A program made the translations under genes and the position numbers. The notes below the pieces were generated by a model. It was given only the letters and a program-made list of their open reading frames with translations, was not told the origin of the DNA and did no database searches. DNA of 25,251 bases from NCBI GenBank assembly GCA_007131745.1, contig SLPX01000298.1, positions 1 to 25,251 on the forward strand, in the 5' to 3' direction. Positions 13,765-20,876 of this stretch are shown here, in pieces (positions within the stretch are counted from its first letter, which is position 1; each line of letters starts with the position of its first letter). Source of the stretch: Myxococcales bacterium. Its GTDB lineage: Bacteria > Myxococcota > Polyangia > HGW-17 > SLPX01.

Positions 13765-16224
13765 CTATTCCAAACCGTGCAAAGGGTCGTCGATCGCCTG
13801 AATTTCCGGAACATAACCGGCTTTTTCCAGTATTTCCACGGCCTGATCGTCAGGCCTGAATCGGAGCGGATATATGATCCTGTACAAAGTTCGATCCTCC
13901 CGGCTCCTGGGCACATCCAATCTATAGGCCGCATCCTTCAGACATTCCTCCAACTTGAGATCGTTCAGTTCGCTGTTTTTCAATTCAGCCCGAGCCACCT
14001 CTCCCCTTGTTAAATCCAAGATCAGTAAGACACGACCTTTAGGAAGTTTCGCGAGGGTGGCGCCCAACCCAATCCTCTCTTCATAGCAGGCTTTCGCGTA
14101 TTTGAGATACGAACCCCGAATCACCCTCTGAACAAGGTTTTTCGTCAATTTTCCGGAACTCACGATTTCAACCGGAATCTCATCTTCCCCCGTCTTTCTC
14201 CACACCTCCTGCACGGAAAAATCCGGCGAATCATCGTAGGACAAACGCCTGAAAAACCGATGACCCCACCGCCGGGCGAAACGGTACCTGTCCATTGCAA
14301 AAGCATCCCTACGATCCAAAACAATCAGGGATGATGCCCATGAAACGATCCCGCCCTGCACCGCTTTATTCCTTGCATTAAGAAACGCTTCATCCACGAT
14401 TCGTTTCACTTCCGCCGATGTTCCCGATTCCCTTGCAGAACTCCTCATGTGGCCAGACTTTTGAGACAGATCTTTTTCGATATCCTCAATTTCCGCAGCC
14501 GCCATGAAACCTCGCAGAACACCGGCTGTTTCCGCGTGTCCAAGTCTTACAACGTTCACATTCTCCTTGTGCCGAACGCCGCGATAGACATATTGCACAT
14601 GCGCGTTTCGAACACTCTTGGAACGAATTCGGAACATGCGATAAAATGAGCTTCCAGTTGAAAACTGCCGCAATCTCGCGGGCAAATCCTTACGTTTCCC
14701 GTTGATGAACAACTCAAAACCGGAAACCCGGCCTGGAACTGTAATCATTTCAGCCAGTTCATCCCAGTCCGGTCCACCCTCTTCAACAATGCGTTTGTCC
14801 CCCGCTCCCTTTGATCCGTCTTTTCCAGGGCCGGGTCTTTGCCGACGTTTCTTCCCCGCCGATGAGGCAGATAAACCATCTACCCGGAAAGGATCGATTC
14901 CGAATGCGACCGCCCCCCGCTCATCGGCCAGATCCGCGATCACTCCTTCATGCAATTCCCACGCCGCCTCGCTTGCCCGAGTGCCCATCAATAACACAAG
15001 TTCCACCCCCTCACCTCTGCCACTAAGCTCCGCGGTCAGATCATCGCCGGGTATCAATCCATCGGTCAACAAAACCACCAGCCTACGACCTCCGTCCTCT
15101 TCGTCCCCCAGAAGTTGGAAAGCTTTTTTCAATGCCTTCGCCACATCGGTTCCGTTTTCCGAAGGGGCCTTCATAAGGCGCCGAGCCGCTTTTTTCAAGT
15201 TCGCTCTCCCGAACAGAACCGGCTTGTCAAAAAACACTCTGGGTTCCCGGGCAAAAGTGACCAGCTGAAAACGTGAACCAGAGCCCAGCTTTCCGGCCAA
15301 TGCATTCAACAGCCTTACGGAATGCAATCGGCTTTGCTTCCACATGGATCGTGACACATCAACAACAAAAACAAGGCTGGTGGTCCGCTTGGATCCTTCC
15401 TGCGGGTTTCCATGAACCGAGGCAAGAGCTATACTGGAAGCGCTATGTTCCGCCTTTTGGGCGGGATCACGGAGCCCGCCGCCCCGAAACTCGGCTTTCC
15501 CTTTTTCCTCCGAATCACCAGTCACCCACAAATCCACCGAAAAGGGACCGGATTTTCCCGGAATCCGCGTCAACGGAACAACCAGCGGCTTGGCAGAATG
15601 TAAAGTCCGCCTGCTAACGAAAAATCGCCCACTATATGGTTTCGGCCGTTCTTGCAATACCAGCAATCCGTCCGTCAACCGCTTGTCGGCACCCACGCGC
15701 GGATACCTGTACACGCGCCTACCCATGCTGTGAGAAACCTTGTGAACATAGTGCAATCGCACTTTCATCGGACCGGCCGGCTTTTCGGGTACCATCCTCA
15801 AACGGTAACGATCCCGATCAACCCATTCCAACCAGGCCGGATCCGGAGTTTCGGGTAGTCCCCTTGTCGATTCGATCGTCTTGCGGACGAACCTGGAGTC
15901 GAACAAAACCCCCCTTAAACTTGGAGCGGTCTTTCCCTTTTTAGCCTTCTCGGCCGGATACACCACTTCCAACCCCTTTATAACCGAGCCTTCCGGCAAT
16001 GGAAAAGTGTAGACATATTCGCGCGCCTGCCAACCTCCCTGAAAAACCAATGTTTCTACAGTGTGTGCAATCACGCCCTCAACACGAACCCTGACCTGCC
16101 TGCGAGTCATCCAGACCCTGCGCCCGCCGTCACCGTCATCCAGGGGTACGGAAGTCGCCCCAAAACACACGGACAAAGGGAAAAAACTTGCCAGACAACC
16201 AACCAAGAAAAACCAAAACTTCAT
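13765..16224 (-). CDS. Exported VIT / vWA / AgmX-PglI C-terminal domain protein
   Basis: An 819-residue exported protein. A signal peptide (MKFWFFLVGCLASFFPLSVC) is followed by a VIT domain (about residues 38-165, with WQAREYVYTFPLPEGSVI and the following VLFDSRFVRK). A vWA domain comes next from about 282, with an intact MIDAS: DVSRS (Asp289, Ser291, Ser293), GTD at 358-360 and LTDG (Asp388). A basic linker precedes a region without assignment. The C-terminal ~100 residues (VIRGSYLKYAKACYEERI, then KGRVLLILDLTRGEV and LEECLKDA) match the AgmX/PglI C-terminal domain with its conserved cysteine pair, which is common in myxobacterial-type envelope proteins. It probably binds proteins in the periplasm or at the surface. 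It lies 11 bp after the M48 protease gene, with GAGGG just upstream. Confidence 0.82.
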   Translation of the reverse strand: MKFWFFLVGCLASFFPLSVCFGATSVPLDDGDGGRRVWMTRRQVRVRVEGVIAHTVETLVFQGGWQAREYVYTFPLPEGSVIKGLEVVYPAEKAKKGKTAPSLRGVLFDSRFVRKTIESTRGLPETPDPAWLEWVDRDRYRLRMVPEKPAGPMKVRLHYVHKVSHSMGRRVYRYPRVGADKRLTDGLLVLQERPKPYSGRFFVSRRTLHSAKPLVVPLTRIPGKSGPFSVDLWVTGDSEEKGKAEFRGGGLRDPAQKAEHSASSIALASVHGNPQEGSKRTTSLVFVVDVSRSMWKQSRLHSVRLLNALAGKLGSGSRFQLVTFAREPRVFFDKPVLFGRANLKKAARRLMKAPSENGTDVAKALKKAFQLLGDEEDGGRRLVVLLTDGLIPGDDLTAELSGRGEGVELVLLMGTRASEAAWELHEGVIADLADERGAVAFGIDPFRVDGLSASSAGKKRRQRPGPGKDGSKGAGDKRIVEEGGPDWDELAEMITVPGRVSGFELFINGKRKDLPARLRQFSTGSSFYRMFRIRSKSVRNAHVQYVYRGVRHKENVNVVRLGHAETAGVLRGFMAAAEIEDIEKDLSQKSGHMRSSARESGTSAEVKRIVDEAFLNARNKAVQGGIVSWASSLIVLDRRDAFAMDRYRFARRWGHRFFRRLSYDDSPDFSVQEVWRKTGEDEIPVEIVSSGKLTKNLVQRVIRGSYLKYAKACYEERIGLGATLAKLPKGRVLLILDLTRGEVARAELKNSELNDLKLEECLKDAAYRLDVPRSREDRTLYRIIYPLRFRPDDQAVEILEKAGYVPEIQAIDDPLHGLE

Positions 16225-16235
16225 GCAACCCTCAT

Positions 16236-17504
16236 CTACAATGCGTTTTTCTCGTTGTCCTTTTTCATCCCCGGGGGATCCGCATCCGGATCCGACATTC
16301 TGATTGGACCGCATCTATCCTTCACTTCATCAAAACCTTCCAGGAGCCTCATGTTTTCAGGCAATCCCCGTTTCTTTATATAACCCTTCAATCTTCTTTG
16401 TCTTTCCTTCGACGGCGGATGAGTCGACAGCAGGGGTAACAACGTTTTTTCAACCGAACTCATCTTTGCTTCTATCTCCGCGAGTCGTTCAAAAAACCTG
16501 GGCAATCCCCGAGGATCCAGACCAGCACGATAAAGCTGCTTGACCGCCTCCATGTCGGCCTCATGTTCCTGTTCTCTGTCGTATTTTAGCGATCCAAGCT
16601 TGGCAGCGCTCTCGGCAGCCAGGTCCACGAAACCACCCACATCGCCGAACATCATGCGCAAGAGCACAACCAATCCTAGTGATCGCACTATCCTCTTGAT
16701 GCTGTGTCGCTGCACCACGTGTTGCATCTCATGCGCCAACACCCCGGCAACCTCCTCGCCTGACTCGGCTTTCTGTATCAAACCGCTGAACACGAACACG
16801 TACCCCCCGGGCAATGCAAAAGCATTTACCTGTTCATTGTGTAAAACCTTGATTCGAAACTCGTAAGGTTTTTCATCCAAACCCTCCTGCAATCGCCGGC
16901 TCATTTCATCTACAAAAAGATTCAAATCCCGATCTCCACAAATCCGGTGCTGGGAGAGAAAAGACTTGGACGCGGACCGCCCCAATTCGATTTCCCAGCT
17001 TGCCGGCACTCTCAAAGCGGCCCATTCCAGGAACCACATAAAACCAAGATAAGTCAGGTAAAGAACGGTCACCGATCCCAGTATTCCAGCCGTCACCCAA
17101 AAAATCGTCTTTGCTCGTTTATTCGTCCCCACCACCGCTGAGCTTCCAGGCGCCCCTCCTCCTGCTTGGGGCTGCGAACCCCCGGCTTGCCCGCCGGGTC
17201 CACCTGCGTGCGGTTGCGAAGACACACCATGTCCCTGACCCACCGCCCCGCCGCCCCACCGGTACCTGGGATCCTCCGAGCCGGGCGAACCACCAGCCAC
17301 GGGCGGCTGCGAAGGAACAACACGACCCTGACCCACAAACCCACCCCCTAAAGACGGGTCCGCAGAACCGGTCCCACCGCCATGAGATCCACTGTGTTCC
17401 CCTTGTCGAGGAGGTTCCGGGCTTCCGGGCTTGGGGCGATCATGTTGCCCCGGAGGAACCCATACCGGAATATTGGAATCGTCTGAATTATTCGAATTGC
17501 TCAT
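16236..17504 (-). CDS. Membrane-anchored M48-family zinc metalloprotease
   Basis: A 422-residue protease. The N-terminal ~128 residues are Gly/Pro/Gln-rich, with imperfect repeats built around GGG-x-VGQG and SQP units. One membrane segment follows at about 133-158 (IFWVTAGILGSVTVLYLTYL), then the peptidase domain. The zinc site is HEMQH (His258, Glu259, His262), with Glu313 in EQEHEAD as the expected third ligand. The approach sequence NAFALPGGYVFVFSGLI and the downstream LLPLLSTHPPSKERQRRL are classical for M48 (BepA/LoiP/HtpX superfamily). Such enzymes degrade or remodel misfolded envelope proteins. It is the third gene of the cluster, 32 bp after the DHH-like gene, with GAGGA before the ATG. 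The repeat-rich cytoplasmic tail is unusual. Confidence 0.9.
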   Translation of the reverse strand: MSNSNNSDDSNIPVWVPPGQHDRPKPGSPEPPRQGEHSGSHGGGTGSADPSLGGGFVGQGRVVPSQPPVAGGSPGSEDPRYRWGGGAVGQGHGVSSQPHAGGPGGQAGGSQPQAGGGAPGSSAVVGTNKRAKTIFWVTAGILGSVTVLYLTYLGFMWFLEWAALRVPASWEIELGRSASKSFLSQHRICGDRDLNLFVDEMSRRLQEGLDEKPYEFRIKVLHNEQVNAFALPGGYVFVFSGLIQKAESGEEVAGVLAHEMQHVVQRHSIKRIVRSLGLVVLLRMMFGDVGGFVDLAAESAAKLGSLKYDREQEHEADMEAVKQLYRAGLDPRGLPRFFERLAEIEAKMSSVEKTLLPLLSTHPPSKERQRRLKGYIKKRGLPENMRLLEGFDEVKDRCGPIRMSDPDADPPGMKKDNEKNAL

Positions 17505-17536
17505 ACGTCGTTCCTCTTAAAAGCAAAATGCATTCT

Positions 17537-18562
17537 TCAAGCGCTTTTGTTGAGCTTGGTCAACAACTCTTCAAGTCGATCCGCACGGACAGTAATCCTG
17601 GTGGGCATGCCTCCGCCAAGCCCCAACAACCCGACAAAATCCCAACCCGAATTAAAAGGAGCGGCCACAGTTATATTACCCCCATGTTTTACAATCGCCA
17701 CTTCGGCCAGGTCCTGCCCGGTCAACAGCAAACCGGTCTTGTCGAAACGTTGCAAAGGCTCACCCACGTCTACAAACGCCACCCTGCCCTCAACACGGTA
17801 ACCCGACGCCAATTTTTTAGCTTCCGCATTCATCAAAGAGAAATCTTCCGCCGCGCCGCGGATGTATTCCAAGTCAGATTCTTCATCGACCGCGTCGTAT
17901 CTTAGGGCTCCATTTAAAACATCGGACTTAACGGGGTCCAAACCACCATTAACACCCCAACCGAAAACCAGATACCTGACAACCGCGTTCAACAAAGGTT
18001 CGTCTCCTTGCCGACCGCGCAAAGCCTGATCCAGTAGAATGCCTATATCCCCGGCCTTGCCGATCCTGGAATCCACAGCGCGGGCATCCTCATCCGCGCC
18101 GGGATAAGGAGGTCTGCCTCCCAAAATCCACTTCGCAGCGGAATACAAACCATCAAGATCGGCATGAGTCACAAGGGTATCCACGTGCCCGACCGTTTTT
18201 ACCAATTCGGGTGTAACCATCTCCGCACAGGAACGATTCATGGTCTTCCCCGACAGCACGAACCTGGGATCGTCGGCGTAGTCCGCATGTCTTTCATTAT
18301 CATGGTGGTCGACCCAGGCGGCCAATCTCTCACCAAGCCCGAGAATCAGTTTTCCTGTTGATTTCTCGAAAGATTTTCCCAAACCCTTACCCGCGAATGC
18401 AAGGTCTAGAACCACGACCCTTCCAGCAAGTTTTTCCGCGCTTGGCAATTTCCTCGGAGAAGCGTAGACCAGGACCGGCAAAACACCTGCCTGGTCGCGC
18501 ATCCAGGAGCCTGAACCACATCGATCATTACCGGTGTTGCCGCATTTCGATTCACTTGCCAT
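17537..18562 (-). CDS. DHH-family phosphoesterase-like protein, motifs in permuted order
   Basis: A 341-residue protein with no signal peptide. Recognisable DHH-superfamily elements are VVVLDLAF (Asp53, like motif II), AAWVDHHDNE (Asp85-His86-His87, motif III) and VTHADLDGLYSAAKWIL (His133, Asp135, Asp137, like motif I). A C-terminal segment ends in GGGMPTRITV, like the DHHA1 substrate-binding GGG motif. In standard DHH proteins motif I comes first; here it follows motif III, suggesting a circular permutation of the catalytic domain. Known members hydrolyse nanoRNA, cyclic dinucleotides, pyrophosphate or single-stranded DNA; the substrate here is unknown. The start is uncertain: ATG 18562 has a weak GAGTGG site, while 18574 is an alternative with none. 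Second gene of the cluster. Confidence 0.7.
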   Translation of the reverse strand: MASESKCGNTGNDRCGSGSWMRDQAGVLPVLVYASPRKLPSAEKLAGRVVVLDLAFAGKGLGKSFEKSTGKLILGLGERLAAWVDHHDNERHADYADDPRFVLSGKTMNRSCAEMVTPELVKTVGHVDTLVTHADLDGLYSAAKWILGGRPPYPGADEDARAVDSRIGKAGDIGILLDQALRGRQGDEPLLNAVVRYLVFGWGVNGGLDPVKSDVLNGALRYDAVDEESDLEYIRGAAEDFSLMNAEAKKLASGYRVEGRVAFVDVGEPLQRFDKTGLLLTGQDLAEVAIVKHGGNITVAAPFNSGWDFVGLLGLGGGMPTRITVRADRLEELLTKLNKSA

Positions 18563-18638
18563 AAATCCACTCATCTACCGGCCGGTTCATCAAACGAGAC
18601 CGACATGCACATTGTGACACAAATACGCACGATCCGGC

Positions 18639-19679
18639 CTAAAAAATATCCAGGTCCCGGGCTGAAACAACAGGACCGGTATAATGCACCGCTATCTCGG
18701 CCAGAAGATTGCTCTCGTGAACCCCCCACAAAAGCTGGTGATATAATACGAGCAGTCCCGGCTCGGCACGCGCTGCGATCTCGCCGAGTTCAAATCCTGA
18801 TGTGTGAGAAGCACGATGATATTTTCTTTGTGAAGGATTCAAATTTTGAATCCCCAAACCAGAGTACACCTCATGAACCAACACGTCGCAGCCACGGCAG
18901 TTTTCAACAATCGTTTGGGTCGGAGCCGTATCACCGGACACTACGACAACCCGGTCCTCGGTTTCGAATCTGTAGCCGTATGCATGTCTCCATCTCCCGT
19001 GACGAACGGGAAAAGCCTTTATTCTTATGTTGCGGTCCTCGTATACAATGCCCGGATAAATGTCGGTCGCCACAACCCGATGCCCGTGAGGATTGGCGGG
19101 ATTCGGACCCGAACGACGAATAAGAACATCCTTTCTATATGCCTTTCTCAGATGTTGCATCATCTCGAAGGTGCCGGGCGGCCCGTAAACTTCTAAAGGT
19201 TTCCTCCTGCCCAACACCCATGGACTCAGCCACAGATCAGGAAGACCGACCGTGTGGTCCGAATGCAAATGCGACAAAAAAACCCTTTGCAAGCGCTTTG
19301 CATCCAGTGCTTCCACTCCAAGGCTGCGGGCTTCAGCGGCCCGGCGAACAACACCTGCTCCGCAATCGACAAGATAAGAATGTCCATTCACGACCACTGC
19401 AACACCCGGCCCGGCCCTGTGCGGATCCGCTGCAGGCGTGCCGCTTCCGAGTATAACAACATGGGTCCTTCCTTCATACCCGGATATGGATGAGACAGGT
19501 AGGCGCGGCGACCGGTCGGCTCCTCCATCAGCACCGAAAACACTGACCGCCAAGAGTTCATCCAGATCCACCTCCTCGGGATCATCGACCGGGGCGCGTT
19601 TGACGCTACATCCCGCGGATTGCCACGACGACATCAAGAACACAAATAATAAGAACCACTTACAAGAAAACAAGAACAT
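18639..19679 (-). CDS. Metallo-beta-lactamase-fold hydrolase, probable lipoprotein
   Basis: A 346-residue MBL-fold enzyme with an N-terminal signal and a lipobox-like SAGC (Cys24; serine at -3 is not ideal). Metal-binding motifs are present: HLHSDHTVG (His137, His139, Asp141, His142), AFPVRHGRWRHAYGY, VVVSGDTAPT and, near the end, SHTSGFELGEIAARA followed by LLVLYHQL. This set is that of the RNase Z/arylsulfatase (AtsA)-like branch, most of whose exported members are of uncertain substrate. Residues about 30-68 are an acidic linker. It is the first gene of the four-gene minus-strand cluster, with promoter boxes at 19757-19786. There are 76 bp to the next gene. The ribosome binding site is weak. 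Confidence 0.83.
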   Translation of the reverse strand: MFLFSCKWFLLFVFLMSSWQSAGCSVKRAPVDDPEEVDLDELLAVSVFGADGGADRSPRLPVSSISGYEGRTHVVILGSGTPAADPHRAGPGVAVVVNGHSYLVDCGAGVVRRAAEARSLGVEALDAKRLQRVFLSHLHSDHTVGLPDLWLSPWVLGRRKPLEVYGPPGTFEMMQHLRKAYRKDVLIRRSGPNPANPHGHRVVATDIYPGIVYEDRNIRIKAFPVRHGRWRHAYGYRFETEDRVVVVSGDTAPTQTIVENCRGCDVLVHEVYSGLGIQNLNPSQRKYHRASHTSGFELGEIAARAEPGLLVLYHQLLWGVHESNLLAEIAVHYTGPVVSARDLDIF

Positions 19680-19756
19680 GATGAAAATCTTTACGTTCCC
19701 CCGGTAAAAAGAGCAAAAGAACTACCGAACGGAACAATTCTGCCGATAAAAAACTT

Positions 19757-19786
19757 TTTATACGTCTACAATACTTCAACTGTAAA
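19757..19786 (-). promoter_or_regulatory. Sigma70-like promoter of the MBL-DHH-M48-vWA cluster
   Basis: On the minus strand TTTACA (19786-19781) and TATAAA (19762-19757) are separated by 18 bases; both boxes have five of six consensus bases. The predicted start near 19750 leaves about 70 bases of leader. An AT-rich palindrome, ATAAAAA-AC-TTTTTAT (19746-19761), overlaps the -10 box. Confidence 0.6.
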
Positions 19787-19856
19787 GACCATCATGAATT
19801 CACAATTCCTCTCGATAAACGCTTATTTTTAGAAAACAGATAACAAGAAGAATGAC

Positions 19857-19885
19857 TTGAAAGTTTTTCTCATTCGCAGTATGGA
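19857..19885 (+). promoter_or_regulatory. Candidate promoter of the methyltransferase gene
   Basis: TTGAAA (19857-19862) and TATGGA (19880-19885) are separated by 17 bases. The -35 box is good and the -10 box weak (three of six). Predicted start is about 19892, with AAGGAAG and the ATG at 19918 following. Confidence 0.4.
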
Positions 19886-19917
19886 AAAAAAAATTTTCAA
19901 ATAGGGAAGGAAGAACC

Positions 19918-20661
19918 ATGAAAACAATTAAACACTCTTTTTTTCTGACATTTCTTGTCGCATTCATTGCAGCGGGCTGTACGTCTCAATGCAGCGACAA
20001 AAAAGAGGCTGAACCCGAAAAGGAAGCTCGTCCCGAAGAGCCTGGAGTAGATGATGATAACGATGAAATCGGGCTGCCGGAAAAAGTGGTTGAAATATCA
20101 TCCGTTGAAACTGATGACCCGACCCGACCGGAGGAACCGCCTATCGGTAAGGGACGAACTCCGGACGTCCATTTTGTGCCCACTCCCAAGCCGGTCGTGG
20201 AAAAAATGCTGAGAGTCGCCAAGGTCACCAAGAACGACCTTGTATATGACCTCGGCTGTGGCGACGGACGAATCGTAATTATGGCAGCGGAAAAATTCGG
20301 CGCCCGCGCTATAGGGTTTGATATTGACCCGAAAATGGTGGCAAAAGCCCGCTCCAACGTTATAGCAGCGGGAGTCCAGCATCTCGTGACCATAAAAGAA
20401 GCTGATATTTTTGAGCTGGATCTCACGCCTGCAAACGTCATTACCATGTACCTGTTGCCGAGATTGAATGTACGGCTGATCCCCCAGTTGGAAAAATTGA
20501 AAAAAGGAACGCGAATAGTATCCCACGATTTTTCAATGGAAGGGGTGAAACACGATGAGCTCCACGTAGTCGCAGACGAAGAAGACGATGTAAACCGAGA
20601 TCACCATATCTATTTGTGGACGGCTCCCCTGAACATAATCGATGAAGACGAACAAGACTGA
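19918..20661 (+). CDS. Class I SAM-dependent methyltransferase with lipoprotein signal
   Basis: A 247-residue protein. It starts with a lipoprotein signal (MKTIKHSFFLTFLVAFIAAG, Cys21), then an acidic Glu/Asp/Pro-rich linker up to about residue 80. The methyltransferase domain begins with FVPTPKPVVEKML and contains motif I VYDLGCGDGRIVI (about 109-121) and the acidic end of strand 2 (GFDIDPKMVAKAR). ANVITMYLLPRLNVRLIPQL and GTRIVSHDFSMEG follow, both typical of a widespread class I family of unknown substrate. SAM is cytosolic, so a domain exported with the lipobox would lack its cofactor; either the protein is not exported or the function differs. AAGGAAG precedes the ATG. Promoter boxes lie at 19857-19885, divergent from the MBL cluster. 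Confidence 0.82.
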   Translation: MKTIKHSFFLTFLVAFIAAGCTSQCSDKKEAEPEKEARPEEPGVDDDNDEIGLPEKVVEISSVETDDPTRPEEPPIGKGRTPDVHFVPTPKPVVEKMLRVAKVTKNDLVYDLGCGDGRIVIMAAEKFGARAIGFDIDPKMVAKARSNVIAAGVQHLVTIKEADIFELDLTPANVITMYLLPRLNVRLIPQLEKLKKGTRIVSHDFSMEGVKHDELHVVADEEDDVNRDHHIYLWTAPLNIIDEDEQD

Positions 20662-20764
20662 TCCTGCACATCCTCGATCTTGCGACCTGTTTTCTTGAAT
20701 GGGTCATTAATCAAACAAGAACTTGATCCGCAAATTTTCGTGACACAGTATGTTGAAATCTCCT

Positions 20765-20782
20765 TTGCGGGAATTCCCGCAA
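20765..20782. repeat. 18-bp perfect palindrome upstream of the saccharopine dehydrogenase gene
   Basis: TTGCGGGAATTCCCGCAA is self-complementary over its whole length. As RNA it could form a 7-bp stem with an AATT loop, but no U-tract follows, so a protein-binding operator is more likely than a terminator. It lies 94 bp before the ATG at 20877. Confidence 0.5.
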
Positions 20783-20787
20783 TAGTT

Positions 20788-20809
20788 ATTGGACCGCGAT
20801 CGGACCAAT
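20788..20809. repeat. Imperfect 22-bp inverted repeat next to the palindrome
   Basis: ATTGGACCG and CGGACCAAT (9-bp arms, one mismatch) flank CGAT. The repeat begins 5 bp after the palindrome at 20765-20782. Together they occupy the region where the promoter of the saccharopine dehydrogenase gene is expected. Confidence 0.45.
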
Positions 20810-20876
20810 GAAACCAACAGGCTTCAATCATCAATAATTACAAACAGTTAAAGAGATCGACCATAAGGAGAACATC

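Noticed and set aside
19746..19761. AT palindrome ATAAAAA-AC-TTTTTAT as a terminator
   Set aside because: The stem is only A-T pairs and it overlaps the -10 box of the MBL cluster promoter, so it is better seen as part of that promoter.
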